From Gammaproteobacteria bacterium 42_54_T18 (GTDB taxonomy: Bacteria > Pseudomonadota > Gammaproteobacteria > Pseudomonadales > Ketobacteraceae), in contig MAAL01000186.1 of the NCBI GenBank assembly GCA_002163245.1, forward strand, positions 62,001 through 126,000: a stretch of 64,000 nt of DNA. Reading direction: 5' to 3'. Shown piece by piece: positions 19,211 through 29,728 of this stretch (position 1 is its first letter; the number at the start of each line of letters is the position of its first letter). The notes beneath the pieces are model-generated. The model worked only from the letters and a program-made list of their open reading frames with translations. It was not told the DNA's origin and did not search any database. Position numbers and translations under genes: made by a program.

Positions 19211-20299
19211 TTAGAATTTGTGCTGCATACCTAGAGAAAGCATTACCTGGGTAGCAGTAGCATCAGGGATATCACTATCCTCGGCATATGAATCTATAAA
19301 TGCATATGCTTTTGTTTGTTTGGTGAAATTATAATCCGCACCTACAGTAATACTTGCTTGCTTAATTTCATTTTCAAGAACGCCATCTTCATTGTTTTCA
19401 AATTTAGAAGACCCCACCTGTCCTTTAAGTGTTATTTTTTTACTTACAGGTATAGCAACACTTAACACTAAACCAGTTTTCTCATCAGCATCAACGCCGG
19501 TCTCAGAATCACTATTCTGTTCAGAAACAGTTACTACAGCACCAAGCTTAACATTACCTGCGCTAATCTGAGCAACACCGCGATAGGTATCCCAACCAGC
19601 TACATTGTCATCTATCGCAAAAGCTGCGTAAATAACCTTACTTGTGAACACTACAGAACCAGACCAAGCATCGGCCAGACCATCTTCAACGTTGGTATCT
19701 GTTGAATCATCAACATCATTCTCTTCCCCGGGTATCAGTGCCACAGAAAATGTTAGGGCATCTGCAACTTTAGGCGATGAAACAGCCAATACATTTGACG
19801 CCCTCACGTCCCCCATTATTGTACGCGCAATATCAGCACCGTAATTATCGAATTGATCAACTTTACCCTGCGACTTTTTCATCGGTGTATCCATTTTACC
19901 CAACATCACAGCACCAAAATCACCGGTCAAACCCACATAACGATTTCGAGCCTTCAGGTCTCCTGAATCATCAGATACAGTAACTGAATCACCAGCATCA
20001 TCAATATAGGTCGTTGTTTTCGAGTACGTCCCTTCATCACCTGAAACCTGCCATTCGATTTTATAAATCGCTTTCAAGCCATTGCCTAAATCTGCATCAC
20101 CTTTAACACCAAAGCGTGAAGCATGAGAATTAACTTCCCAATTCGAACCATCTTCATTAACACTACTATCATCTTTATCAATCGTAACCCGACCCAAAGA
20201 CAAATCCATACGACCATAAATAGTTGCGGCATCAGCTAAAGCTACACCAGGCATAGCAACAGCAGCGCCAACAGCAAGTGCGAGTAAATTACGTTTCAT
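19211..20299 (-). CDS. Outer membrane porin, gammaproteobacterial general type (paralogue 2)
   Basis: 362 aa from ATG 20299, which has GGAGAG eleven bases upstream; the frame is open to 20500 but the leader MKRNLLALAVGAAVAMPGVA is clearly the true signal peptide start. YGRMDLSLGRV and ASRFGVKGDADLGNG match porin 1, as does the last strand MLSLGMQHKF with terminal Phe. Loops are highly acidic (Asp/Glu-rich), which suggests cation preference or adaptation to marine salt. It is separated from porin 1 by a terminator, so the two are independently transcribed; they look like an old tandem duplication. Confidence 0.92.
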   Translation of the reverse strand: MKRNLLALAVGAAVAMPGVALADAATIYGRMDLSLGRVTIDKDDSSVNEDGSNWEVNSHASRFGVKGDADLGNGLKAIYKIEWQVSGDEGTYSKTTTYIDDAGDSVTVSDDSGDLKARNRYVGLTGDFGAVMLGKMDTPMKKSQGKVDQFDNYGADIARTIMGDVRASNVLAVSSPKVADALTFSVALIPGEENDVDDSTDTNVEDGLADAWSGSVVFTSKVIYAAFAIDDNVAGWDTYRGVAQISAGNVKLGAVVTVSEQNSDSETGVDADEKTGLVLSVAIPVSKKITLKGQVGSSKFENNEDGVLENEIKQASITVGADYNFTKQTKAYAFIDSYAEDSDIPDATATQVMLSLGMQHKF

Positions 20300-20707
20300 T
20301 TTTATTCTCTCCAATAAGATCCAGATATTAGTCAAAAAAGAGAATATGTATACGCAAAAGAAAACCAAGAGCATAAAAAAAAAGTAACAGGGGGTGCTGC
20401 TAAAATTATGAACACCCCAATTCCTTTGTTCAATCATGTTCGCAATATTCTCTTCCTCATCCGAGGCGCACTGAATAAATCCCCCGTAGTGCCACGTCAC
20501 AAAAACTTCACTTTTATGACTCTCGACATTCAGTATAGGGACGTGGCTTTGGAGGTCAACGACTTTTTACGAGCACAAGTTCGCATAGATCAATCTTTAA
20601 ACTCTACCTCACATCAAATTGACAAATATAAAAAACAAGCTACAAGAATCAAATATCCCTCTCGCATCCCTGCTTAAATTTGAATCAAATACTTACGATA
20701 CTTGCTT
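20300..20707. other. Intergenic region upstream of porin 2
   Basis: 408 bases between the end of the DUF2057-like gene and porin 2, both on the minus strand. It should hold the porin promoter and possible regulatory sites. Only the ribosome site near 20310 is clear; no gene or strong hairpin is visible. Confidence 0.45.
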
Positions 20708-21415
20708 TTATTTAACTGTTATCCACTGTAAAAAAATTGTCTTTTCGTCCTGCGTTGCTCTAGCCCACAGCTTCTGCAATCGCTCTACTCGCCCCGCATT
20801 TTCCTTTACTTCCTTTACCGGGTCATTAACTGCTTCAACAGAATTCTCAACGCGTGCTGTTACTTGCGACACCTTTGGCACCGGGATAACGACAACACTA
20901 TCACTCGTAAACTGGTATTCAGGTGTCGATTCAAATTTGAGTTTTGGAAAAAAACTTTTAGGAGCAGACACTTCAAAAATTGCATCAACAATATTATCTG
21001 TAACAATATTTTTTACAAAAAACACCGGTTTTTTAGAAAAAAGTTTTGATGACTCTAACGTCACCAAGCCTTCATGTGAAAGCTCGTAAGTTTGATTGGG
21101 TTCTGCTGTAAAAGTCAACTTTACAGGACGTGATACTACTTTCTCATCCTCTCCCGTAGCCGGACTCCAGAAATCTGCATATTCAATGATCAAGGTATGT
21201 TCACCGGGCAATACGGAGAATTCTTTTCCCTGGCCAATAAAACTATAACCCATATCTTGATTATCGATATACGTCACTTGTATCGTAGGACTAGATAATA
21301 TCGTTACAGCGTTAGCGACCTCCCCATCATAGAGCTTATGTTTTGATGCAATAATGGCACATCCAGATAGCATCATAAATACACCCATCAAGACTACCAT
21401 CAACCGTTTTAGCAT
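20708..21415 (-). CDS. DUF2057-like lipoprotein
   Basis: 235 aa from ATG 21415. A hydrophobic leader ends in the lipobox LSGC, so it is probably a lipoprotein. The central GEHTLIIEYADFW, a later YELSHEG and the C-terminal LQKLWARATQDEKTIFLQWI fit the DUF2057 (YccT-like) family of periplasmic proteins of unknown function. Two earlier in-frame starts would place extra charged residues before the leader and are less likely. No operon partner is evident: the TauE gene is upstream on the same strand with about 110 bases between. Confidence 0.72.
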   Translation of the reverse strand: MLKRLMVVLMGVFMMLSGCAIIASKHKLYDGEVANAVTILSSPTIQVTYIDNQDMGYSFIGQGKEFSVLPGEHTLIIEYADFWSPATGEDEKVVSRPVKLTFTAEPNQTYELSHEGLVTLESSKLFSKKPVFFVKNIVTDNIVDAIFEVSAPKSFFPKLKFESTPEYQFTSDSVVVIPVPKVSQVTARVENSVEAVNDPVKEVKENAGRVERLQKLWARATQDEKTIFLQWITVK

Positions 21416-21525
21416 TTTTTCTGTACACTTATTCTTTATATACATCACTTCCTGAAACCTCATTTTAACTTCTTACTTATAAATTTCACGACAAACTATT
21501 TTTCAATTTCAAACTAAAAACTATT

Positions 21526-22311
21526 TCAACCAAAAACCAGTTTAATACCGACCACCAACAATAATATTGAGAACAACTTCTTTAATGTTGCGGCTGGTAG
21601 TTTATGTGCGAACTTGGCACCGACTTGCGCAAAAATAACACTCGTTATCCCAATGCCCACTAAGGCAGGCAAATAAATATATCCAAAACTCCATTCCGGC
21701 CGAAGGCCAACATCCCAACCAGCGTAAACAAAACCCACCGTCCCCGCCATCGCTATCGGCACACCCCCAGCACTGGAAGTGCCCACCGCGTCCTGCATTT
21801 TAACATTGCACCATGACAGAAATGGGACAGTTATCGAGCCCCCTCCAATACCAAACAATGAAGAAATTGCACCTATAAAAGCACCAGAAACCACTAAACC
21901 TGTATGCCCTGGAATTCCGCGCTTTGGGTTAGGTTTTAACCCAAAAGCCATTTGCGCAGCCATCGCTAATGCAAAACAACCAAACACCACCTGCAACATT
22001 TGTCCCTTCAACGCCCCAGCGATTTCAGCACCCAACAATGCACCAACAACTAGCCCAATTGTGAGCCACCCGAAAATATCCCATCTCACAGCACCTTTTC
22101 GATGATGTTGTAACACGGAGCCATAGGAGGTAAGAATGATAGTACCCAATGATGTGCCAACCGCCATATGGGTTAACACTGATTCATCAAAACCTAGCAG
22201 AGTAAACGTAAAGATAAGGACGGGAACAACAACAAGTCCACCGCCAATTCCAAGCAAGCCGCCAGAGAGGCCAGCAAAAACACCTAAAAAAGGATAAATC
22301 AAGTATTCCAT
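21526..22311 (-). CDS. TauE/SafE (sulfite/anion exporter) family permease
   Basis: 261 aa from ATG 22311 (an in-frame start at 22338 is possible). Two related halves each carry the family loop: GLSGGLLGIGGGLVVVPVL near the N-terminus and GAISSLFGIGGGSITVPFL in the second half. About eight hydrophobic segments. The family exports organosulfonates, sulfite or related anions, but substrate cannot be deduced here. It lies beyond accA, on the same strand, with 89 bases between. Confidence 0.93.
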   Translation of the reverse strand: MEYLIYPFLGVFAGLSGGLLGIGGGLVVVPVLIFTFTLLGFDESVLTHMAVGTSLGTIILTSYGSVLQHHRKGAVRWDIFGWLTIGLVVGALLGAEIAGALKGQMLQVVFGCFALAMAAQMAFGLKPNPKRGIPGHTGLVVSGAFIGAISSLFGIGGGSITVPFLSWCNVKMQDAVGTSSAGGVPIAMAGTVGFVYAGWDVGLRPEWSFGYIYLPALVGIGITSVIFAQVGAKFAHKLPAATLKKLFSILLLVVGIKLVFG

Positions 22312-22400
22312 GGTTACATCACATCGCTTTAACAGCATTAACGCTGCTAAAAGCTACCATTAATTGTTAAAAGCTAACGGCAGCTTACATGACCTAATGC

Positions 22401-23354
22401 CTAATCTAAAGCACCATACGACATTAACCGCTGATAACGATCTTCCAACAATGTCTCAACGGGTTTTGATGTCAAGCGATCTAAGTTTTCCACTAAACCT
22501 GCTTTTAAGCTATCAGCAACTTGGTCAAGGTCTCGGTGTGCACCACCCAAAGGCTCAGAAATAATCTGATCCACCAATTCAAGCTCAGATAAACGAGATG
22601 CATTAATACCCATCGCCTCAGCCGCTTTAGAAGCAAATTCAGCACTCTTCCACAATATTGATGCACATCCTTCTGGAGAAATAACAGAATAGGTACTGTA
22701 CTGCATCATCATCAAGTGATCACATACACCAATTGCTAACGCTCCACCGGACCCACCTTCACCTATAACTGTTGAAATTATCGGTGTCTTAAGGGTCGAC
22801 ATGACCAGTAAATTTTTCGCTATCGCTTCACTTTGACCGCGCTCTTCTGCCTCAATACCTGGGTAAGCTCCTGGGGTATCAATAAAGGTCAATATAGGAA
22901 GCTTAAAACGCTCAGCAGTTTCCATTAATCGTAATGCCTTACGATAGCCTTCTGGGTTTGGCATACCAAAATTACGTGCTACTTTTTCTTTTACTGTTCG
23001 CCCCTTTTCGTGACCTATTATCATCACTGGCTTGCCATCTAGATTGGCAATCCCACCGACAATCGCTTTATCATCACCCAATGTACGATCACCGTGCATT
23101 TCTTCAAAATCAGTGAAGATTCGGCTAATGTAATCAAGCGTATAGGGCCGCTGGGGGTGACGAGCTACCTGAGTCACTTGCCAAGGGGATAAATCTGAAA
23201 AAATGCTTTCTGTTAACGATAGGCTTTTGTCGTGTAAGCGATCGATTTCATCTGAGAGATTGATTTCTGAGCCCCCAACCACTAAGCGCAATTCTTCAAT
23301 TTTAGATTCTAATTCAGCAATAGGTTGCTCGAAATCCAGATAATTGGGGTTCAT
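22401..23354 (-). CDS. accA: Acetyl-CoA carboxylase carboxyltransferase subunit alpha
   Basis: AccA with AccD transfers CO2 from carboxybiotin to acetyl-CoA, forming malonyl-CoA for the FabA/FabB pathway. Characteristic stretches: [48 protein letters not shown] and [13 protein letters not shown] (oxyanion holes). 317 aa is standard. It ends the conserved lpxB-rnhB-dnaE-accA string. Confidence 0.98.
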   Translation of the reverse strand: MNPNYLDFEQPIAELESKIEELRLVVGGSEINLSDEIDRLHDKSLSLTESIFSDLSPWQVTQVARHPQRPYTLDYISRIFTDFEEMHGDRTLGDDKAIVGGIANLDGKPVMIIGHEKGRTVKEKVARNFGMPNPEGYRKALRLMETAERFKLPILTFIDTPGAYPGIEAEERGQSEAIAKNLLVMSTLKTPIISTVIGEGGSGGALAIGVCDHLMMMQYSTYSVISPEGCASILWKSAEFASKAAEAMGINASRLSELELVDQIISEPLGGAHRDLDQVADSLKAGLVENLDRLTSKPVETLLEDRYQRLMSYGALD

Positions 23355-23547
23355 AAACTCGTATCTCGCAGACTAAATAGGTATTGGTATTCTTTTTATT
23401 AAAATAGCTATCGAAATAACTATTTGTATTAACTATGTCGGCCTACAGTACTGGAGCCACCTTTAGGTGTCGAGTCCAAATCGTAGCAAATTGTTTCCAA
23501 CTATTTAGGCACCATTTTATGGCGCTAACGATAGCGTCAAGGCAGCA

Positions 23548-26500
23548 CTAACGATAGTGCACGGCAATGGATTGATTACCGCACAGCTCCTTTAGCTGAC
23601 TAATGAGTTCCGGTGACGCCTTGATATTCCAATCGTGCCCCAGGTAAACCGTACCCTTTACATCCGGTCGCTGATAGTCAATTCGCAAACGACAACCATT
23701 ATCATCGCGATAGGGTTCCAGTAATTGATGAAGGCGCATGGAGAACTGCTCATTCACCAACTCTTGCTTTATCGATAAGGTAACCATTCGCGCATAGTTT
23801 TCACGTGCTTGGGCAATACTAAACATCTTTCGTACCACAACCTTCATGCCACCAGCATATTCATCCATGCTGACCTCACCCTCTACCACCAACATGGCAT
23901 CTTTAACTATCAGGTCTTTGTACTCTTCATAAACATCTGCAAAAACCGACACATCAATACGACCACTCTTATCATCGAGCGTAATAAAGGACATTTTTGC
24001 GCCACGCTTGTTAGTCATCGTACGACTCGCAATCGCAAGCCCTGCAATTGTACTTTTACTACCACGCCCCCCTGGCGTCAGGTTATTAATACGGCAGGAT
24101 ATAAAGTTCGCTAATTCTTTTTCATATTGATCGATGGGGTGACCGGTAAGGTAAATACCTAGCGTATTTTTTTCACCATTAAGTCGCTCATCATCACTCC
24201 AAGCATGTGCAGGCGTGTACTCTCCACCAAGTTCTTCCGCAGCCTCTCCGCCGCCAAATAAATCCGCCATACCCGCGTTTTGATTTTGTTTATACTGAGT
24301 CGCTGCCAATATCGCATCAGGCAGTGACGCCATGATCGTAGCTCGATCCGCCTTTAATTCATCAAATGCCCCTGCACGAACCAAAGACTCTAATGACCGA
24401 CGATTAAGCTTTTTAATATCAACACGTCGGCAGAATTCAAATAGATCCTGGTAAGGGTCGCCTTCACCCCGCCCTTCAATGATCGCTTCAATGGGGCCTT
24501 CACCCAAGCCCTTGATTGCACCAAGGCCATATACGATCGATCCGGCATCGCTGACTGTAAACTTATATTGACTGACACTCACATCTGGAGGAATGATCTC
24601 AAGCTTCATGCTCCGGCAATCATCCACCAAGATAACGATTTTTTCCGTATTATCCATATCAGCAGACATTACTGCAGCCATAAAAGCTGCAGGGTAGTGC
24701 GCTTTTAACCACGCCGTTTGATAAGAAACCAAAGCGTAAGCAGCAGAGTGAGATTTGTTAAAGCCGTATGCCGCGAAAAATTCCATGGTGTCAAAAATAC
24801 TGGTTGCCAGGTCTGCATCAATATTATTTTTTGCACAACCATCAGCAAACACTGCACGCTGCTGTGCCATAACTTCGGCTTTTTTCTTACCCATCGCTCG
24901 ACGTAACAAATCTGCCCCACCCAAGGAAAAGTTCGCCAACACCTGTGGGATCAACATTACTTGCTCTTGATAAAGGATCGTTCCATAGGTGGTATTAAGA
25001 ACGGGCTCTAAGTCAGGGTGCGGGTAATCGACTTTCTGTCGACCGTGCTTACGAGCAATAAAGTCATCAACCATACCTGAACCCAGAGGCCCAGGCCTGA
25101 ACAACGCCACCAATGCAACGATATCTTCAAAACTAGTAGGTTGTAGTTTTTTAATCAGATCTTTCATACCCCGCGACTCCAGCTGGAATACTGCGGTGGT
25201 ATCTGCTCGTCTTAATAATTCGAACGATGCTCTATCATCAAGAGGTATAGCATCGATGTTAATAGGTTCTTTGCCTTGCTTTTCCAGCGTGGGGTTAATG
25301 GTTTTTAACGCCCAATCAACAATGGTTAATGTTCTCAGCCCCAAGAAATCAAACTTTACCAACCCAGCAGATTCAACGTCGTCTTTATCGAATTGAGTTA
25401 CTAGGTTGTTCCCTTCTGCATCACAGTACAAAGGGACATAATTCGTTAGTGCAGAAGGCGCAATAACTACCCCACCAGCGTGCTTACCGACGTTTCGAGT
25501 AATACCTTCGAGCTTTAACGCCATCGTTAACAGCTCTTTTACCTCTTCATCATTATCAAATAGCTCTTTTAGCTGAGGTTCTTCCTCCATTGCTCGGGGA
25601 AGCGTCATACCCACTTCAAACGGAATTAGCTTGGCAATTCGGTCAACAAAACCATACCCTTTACCATAAACACGGCCCACATCACGTACCACAGCCTTTG
25701 CAGCCATAGAACCATAGGTAATAATCTGGCACACCGCATTACGACCATAACGTTGTGCTACGTAATCGATAACACGATCACGACCATCCATACAGAAATC
25801 GACATCAAAATCCGGCATCGATACCCGCTCAGGATTCAAGAATCGTTCGAATAGCAAATCGTATTCAAGGGGGTCCAAATCGGTGATTTTTAGTACATAA
25901 GCAACAAGAGACCCAGCACCAGAACCACGGCCCGGCCCTACCGGTACGCCATTGTTTTTCGACCATTGAATAAAGTCGGCAACGATAAGAAAGTAACCAG
26001 GAAACCCCATTTGAATAATTACATCAAGTTCAATACGTAACCGTTCATCATAAGGTTTACGAATCTCAGCAAAGTCTGGGGAGTTCCGGTCAAAAAGAAA
26101 ATCCAAGCGCTCTTCTAGACCTTGCTCTGACTCAGACTCCAAGAAAGTATTAATCGTCATACCTTCAGGAACAGGAAAATCCGGTAAGTAATAGGTACCT
26201 AATGGAATTTCAACCGTACAGCGCTTAGCAACTTCAATGGTATTAATAATTGCTTCCGGTATATCCGAAAACAGCTCAATCATTTCTTCTGGTGATCGAA
26301 GATATTGCTGTTCACTATAGGCGTGTTCTCGATCCTTAGTATCTACCGTCCAACCTTCACGAATACACACTCGGACATCATGTGCATCAAAGTCATCAGA
26401 TTTTAGAAAATGCACATCATTGGTCGCTACAACAGGAACACTATGTTTTGCGGCAAGATCAACCGCCTTATGAAGGTATGTTTCATCATTATTTCGTCCC

Positions 26501-27018
26501 GTACGCTGCAATTCGATATAAAAACGATTGGGAAATATAGCCTGCATTTCTTGTAAGCGAACTTCAGCGATTTCGGGAGCATCATTAAGTAATGCGCGAC
26601 CGATTTCCCCTTGCTTACCTCCCGATAAAGCAATAAGGCCTTCGCTTTTCTCGGCAATAAATCCTCGTTTAACCACCGGCTTTCCCGAACCCTGGCCGGT
26701 CAAATACGCTTCAGATACTATCTGTGTGAGATTGCGATAACCCTGTAAATTCTGTGCCAATAACACCAACAAAAAAGGTGGGTCATCTTCCTCTACACCC
26801 TCAACAAGTACATCAGAACCATATATTGGCTTTATACCTGCCCCTGCCGCACCGTTTTGAAATTTCACTAGAGCAAACATATTACAAAAGTCAGTAATGG
26901 CAAGCGCCGGCATCTTCATTTCAACAGCTGCTTTCATTAAAGGTTTAAGTCGAACCAAACCATCAACCAAAGAGTATTCTGTATGAAGATGTAAATGCAC
27001 AAAAGATGTTGGTGTCAT
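23548..27018 (-). CDS. dnaE: DNA polymerase III alpha subunit
   Basis: Replicative polymerase of the chromosome. N-terminal PHP domain starts FVHLHLHTEYSLVDGLV; the palm domain carries PDFDVDFCMDGRDRVIDY with catalytic aspartates, preceded by GRGSGAGSLVAY; the fingers region includes FNKSHSAAYALVSYQTAWLK; an OB-fold follows near residue 990-1070. 1156 aa is the normal DnaE1 size. Sits between rnhB and accA as in most gammaproteobacteria. No strong Shine-Dalgarno precedes ATG 27018. Confidence 0.98.
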   Translation of the reverse strand: MTPTSFVHLHLHTEYSLVDGLVRLKPLMKAAVEMKMPALAITDFCNMFALVKFQNGAAGAGIKPIYGSDVLVEGVEEDDPPFLLVLLAQNLQGYRNLTQIVSEAYLTGQGSGKPVVKRGFIAEKSEGLIALSGGKQGEIGRALLNDAPEIAEVRLQEMQAIFPNRFYIELQRTGRNNDETYLHKAVDLAAKHSVPVVATNDVHFLKSDDFDAHDVRVCIREGWTVDTKDREHAYSEQQYLRSPEEMIELFSDIPEAIINTIEVAKRCTVEIPLGTYYLPDFPVPEGMTINTFLESESEQGLEERLDFLFDRNSPDFAEIRKPYDERLRIELDVIIQMGFPGYFLIVADFIQWSKNNGVPVGPGRGSGAGSLVAYVLKITDLDPLEYDLLFERFLNPERVSMPDFDVDFCMDGRDRVIDYVAQRYGRNAVCQIITYGSMAAKAVVRDVGRVYGKGYGFVDRIAKLIPFEVGMTLPRAMEEEPQLKELFDNDEEVKELLTMALKLEGITRNVGKHAGGVVIAPSALTNYVPLYCDAEGNNLVTQFDKDDVESAGLVKFDFLGLRTLTIVDWALKTINPTLEKQGKEPINIDAIPLDDRASFELLRRADTTAVFQLESRGMKDLIKKLQPTSFEDIVALVALFRPGPLGSGMVDDFIARKHGRQKVDYPHPDLEPVLNTTYGTILYQEQVMLIPQVLANFSLGGADLLRRAMGKKKAEVMAQQRAVFADGCAKNNIDADLATSIFDTMEFFAAYGFNKSHSAAYALVSYQTAWLKAHYPAAFMAAVMSADMDNTEKIVILVDDCRSMKLEIIPPDVSVSQYKFTVSDAGSIVYGLGAIKGLGEGPIEAIIEGRGEGDPYQDLFEFCRRVDIKKLNRRSLESLVRAGAFDELKADRATIMASLPDAILAATQYKQNQNAGMADLFGGGEAAEELGGEYTPAHAWSDDERLNGEKNTLGIYLTGHPIDQYEKELANFISCRINNLTPGGRGSKSTIAGLAIASRTMTNKRGAKMSFITLDDKSGRIDVSVFADVYEEYKDLIVKDAMLVVEGEVSMDEYAGGMKVVVRKMFSIAQARENYARMVTLSIKQELVNEQFSMRLHQLLEPYRDDNGCRLRIDYQRPDVKGTVYLGHDWNIKASPELISQLKELCGNQSIAVHYR

Positions 27019-27087
27019 AAGTGTTGGATACCGATCAACCTATAAATGTTAGAAAAAGTGTATTCAAAAACGATAAAGAGAAGAGTA

Positions 27088-27690
27088 TTAAAGCAGCTTT
27101 TTAACCGGGCCAAAAGATTTACGGTGAATTTCCGTAGGGCCTAATTGCTTTAGCGCTTCCATATGAACTTTGGTAGGGTAACCTTTATGTTTTGCAAGAC
27201 CATAGCCAGGATATTGCTCATCAAGCAGCACCATTTCTCGGTCTCGAGTTACCTTAGCAATGATCGATGCAGCTGAAATACAAGGCTCGGTTAAATCACC
27301 TTTCACTATCGCTTGGCTAGTACAGGGCAAATCAGGGCAGCGATTACCATCAACTAATGCATGTTTTGCAGGTACAGGTAATGCCTCTACCGCACGTTTC
27401 ATTGCAAGCAAACTGGCCTGAAGGATATTGATGTCATCGATTTCTTCAGCCTCGGCTCGTCCCAATGCCCAAGACAATGCGTGTTCCTTTATTTGAACAA
27501 ATAGAAGTTCACGCTTTTTCTCTGTCAACTTTTTAGAATCCGTCAACCCCTCTATAGGATGATCAGGATCCAAAATAACCGCAGCCGCAACAACCGCTCC
27601 AGCAAGGGGGCCTCGCCCTACTTCATCAACACCAGCAACAAGAGTCTCGTTTAACGTTTCAGCCACAGTTTTTACTTTAACTTGGTTCAC
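27088..27690 (-). CDS. rnhB: Ribonuclease HII
   Basis: Removes ribonucleotides misincorporated in DNA and RNA in RNA/DNA hybrids. Catalytic carboxylates appear in [13 protein letters not shown] (Asp-Glu pair) and in [10 protein letters not shown], with a further one in the [12 protein letters not shown] region. 200 aa, standard. Lies between lpxB and dnaE; 86 bases from lpxB. Confidence 0.97.
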   Translation of the reverse strand: MNQVKVKTVAETLNETLVAGVDEVGRGPLAGAVVAAAVILDPDHPIEGLTDSKKLTEKKRELLFVQIKEHALSWALGRAEAEEIDDINILQASLLAMKRAVEALPVPAKHALVDGNRCPDLPCTSQAIVKGDLTEPCISAASIIAKVTRDREMVLLDEQYPGYGLAKHKGYPTKVHMEALKQLGPTEIHRKSFGPVKKLL

Positions 27691-27776
27691 AGGTTCAAAA
27701 ATCCTAAATTTGATCGTAATCTGAAGACAGCTATTGAATCAACCAAGGTAGATTAATCCTGAAAAAAACTGACATA

Positions 27777-28961
27777 TTAATCTAAGTTGTATTCTATGAG
27801 TTTCATCAATGCCAACGCAGCCTCATCACTGGCATTTTGTCGAAGCTGCCCATGAATATTATTAAAACATTGCGTTAGCTTTTTACGGTTATCATCGTCA
27901 TTTAGCTGCTCTAAGATCGCAGGCACGATATTTTCCGGCGTAGCTTGATTTTGCACAAACTCAGGCACAAGAGCCTCATCCGCTAACAAATTAGGTAGCG
28001 ATATATAAGGGCTTTTTACAAGAGGGGAAATAATTGCATGCGTTACCGCTCCCCACTTATATGCTACCACCATAGGTCGCTTTAACAGCATCGCTTCTAA
28101 TGTTGCTGTTCCCGATGCAACAAGTACAGCATCAGAGCCTGCCATCACTTCTCGAGCATGCCCCTCAACCAACTGCACTGGGAAATCTGTTTCACTAAGT
28201 AATAACTGTCGTTCAAATTGTGCTTTACGAGCAGCGTTGGCTAAAGGCACAACAAATTTAATACGTGGATCCATCTGATAACACTGACGCATTACATCAA
28301 TAAATAACGGAGCTATATGCTTTAATTCCCCGCCTCTACTGCCAGGTAATACCGCAATCACTTTGTCGCTAAGACTGTAGCCCCAATGTTGCTTTGCAAG
28401 ATCTGTGTTCAAGTCCACGTCGATAATATTTGCCAGCGGGTGGCCGACAAACTTCACAGGCACATCATGTCTTTTATAAAAAGACGCTTCAAATGGCAGT
28501 AGCGTCAACATAAGGTCAACCGCTTTCTTGATTTTAAACACCCGTTTCTGACGCCAAGCCCAAATAGAAGGACTAACATAATGGGCGGTTTTTATACCTT
28601 TTTCACGTAACATTAACTCAAGAGGGATTGTAAAGTCTGGCGCATCAATGCCCACAAATAAATCCGGTGGATTTTGAATAAACTCCTGAGCTAACGATTT
28701 TCGAATAGTTAATAATTCTCGAAGCCGACCCAACACCTCAACAATTCCCATTACCGCTAAACGTTCCATGGGAAATAGGGAGCGGCATCCCTCATCAATC
28801 ATTTTGGGGCCACCAATACCAATAAATTCGATATTACTATGCAGCTTTTTTAATGATTGCATTAAACCACTGCCGAGGAGATCTCCAGACATCTCCCCAA
28901 CAACAATTGCAATACGAATAGGTCGTTTGCTCGGTACAGATGAAGATACGTTTGAATTCAC
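27777..28961 (-). CDS. lpxB: Lipid-A-disaccharide synthase
   Basis: Glycosyltransferase that joins UDP-2,3-diacylglucosamine and lipid X to form the lipid A disaccharide on the inner face of the inner membrane. VGEMSGDLLGSGLMQ opens the N-terminal domain; APDFTIPLE, SPSIWAWRQKR and LPGSRGGELKH are family landmarks. 394 aa is typical. Overlaps lpxA by one base, indicating translational coupling. Confidence 0.97.
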   Translation of the reverse strand: MNSNVSSSVPSKRPIRIAIVVGEMSGDLLGSGLMQSLKKLHSNIEFIGIGGPKMIDEGCRSLFPMERLAVMGIVEVLGRLRELLTIRKSLAQEFIQNPPDLFVGIDAPDFTIPLELMLREKGIKTAHYVSPSIWAWRQKRVFKIKKAVDLMLTLLPFEASFYKRHDVPVKFVGHPLANIIDVDLNTDLAKQHWGYSLSDKVIAVLPGSRGGELKHIAPLFIDVMRQCYQMDPRIKFVVPLANAARKAQFERQLLLSETDFPVQLVEGHAREVMAGSDAVLVASGTATLEAMLLKRPMVVAYKWGAVTHAIISPLVKSPYISLPNLLADEALVPEFVQNQATPENIVPAILEQLNDDDNRKKLTQCFNNIHGQLRQNASDEAALALMKLIEYNLD

Positions 28962-29728
28962 TAGCGAACAATACCCCGACTAGACGACTTCAATGTATCA
29001 ATAAATAGTTGCAACTCTACACTGGATTCCAACAGGTCTAACTGGGTCAGAGCAGCTTTGAGCGTGAGGCCCTGCCGATAAACGGTTTTATAAGCTTTTC
29101 TTAAGGTTGCAATCGTTTCTTTGCTATAACCTCGTCGCTTCATACCCTCAAAGTTCATGCCGTGTGCTTTTGCTGTATCGCCACTCACCATAACAAAAGC
29201 AGGCATATCTTTGACAACCATAGAGCCCATACTTGCCATACTATAAGCACCAACTTGGCAGAACTGATGTATACCGGTAAAACCACCTAAGATAGCACCG
29301 TGGGCCACTTTTACGTGACCTGCCAATGTTGCATTATTAGCAAATATATTGTCATCTCCAACAACACAATCATGAGCAATATGTACATAAGCCATCAATA
29401 AATTGCCGTTACCTATTGTTGTAACGCTTTCATCTTGAATGGTACCCCGATGAATCGTGCAATTTTCTCGAATGACATTATTATCCCCAATTTCTAAGCG
29501 TGTAGGTTCTCCATTGTATTTCTTATCTTGGCAATCTTCACCCACCGACGCGAATTGAAAAATACGATTACCTTTACCAATCGTAGTTGGTCCATTGATC
29601 ACTACATGGGGTGATATAACGGTACCTGAATCAATGGTTACGTTAGGGCCAATATAACTCCATGGCCCTATTTCTACGTCTTCTGCTATTTGAGCTGTTT
29701 TATCGACAATGGCTTGTTGATGTATCAA
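28961..29728 (-). CDS. lpxA: UDP-N-acetylglucosamine acyltransferase LpxA
   Basis: Transfers 3-hydroxyacyl from ACP to UDP-GlcNAc, the first lipid A step. Left-handed beta-helix hexapeptide repeats fill about residues 1-190 and the catalytic His is in MAYVHIAHDCVVGD. A helical C-terminal domain follows. 255 aa, standard. Overlaps fabZ by four bases. Confidence 0.98.
   Translation of the reverse strand: MIHQQAIVDKTAQIAEDVEIGPWSYIGPNVTIDSGTVISPHVVINGPTTIGKGNRIFQFASVGEDCQDKKYNGEPTRLEIGDNNVIRENCTIHRGTIQDESVTTIGNGNLLMAYVHIAHDCVVGDDNIFANNATLAGHVKVAHGAILGGFTGIHQFCQVGAYSMASMGSMVVKDMPAFVMVSGDTAKAHGMNFEGMKRRGYSKETIATLRKAYKTVYRQGLTLKAALTQLDLLESSVELQLFIDTLKSSSRGIVR

Noticed and set aside
20300-20500. 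N-terminal extension of porin 2
   Set aside because: The leader starting at ATG 20299 is a canonical signal peptide with a Shine-Dalgarno; a longer form would bury it.
23809-24114. Plus-strand open frame of 101 codons within dnaE
   Set aside because: Antisense to dnaE, no ribosome site and no recognisable motif.
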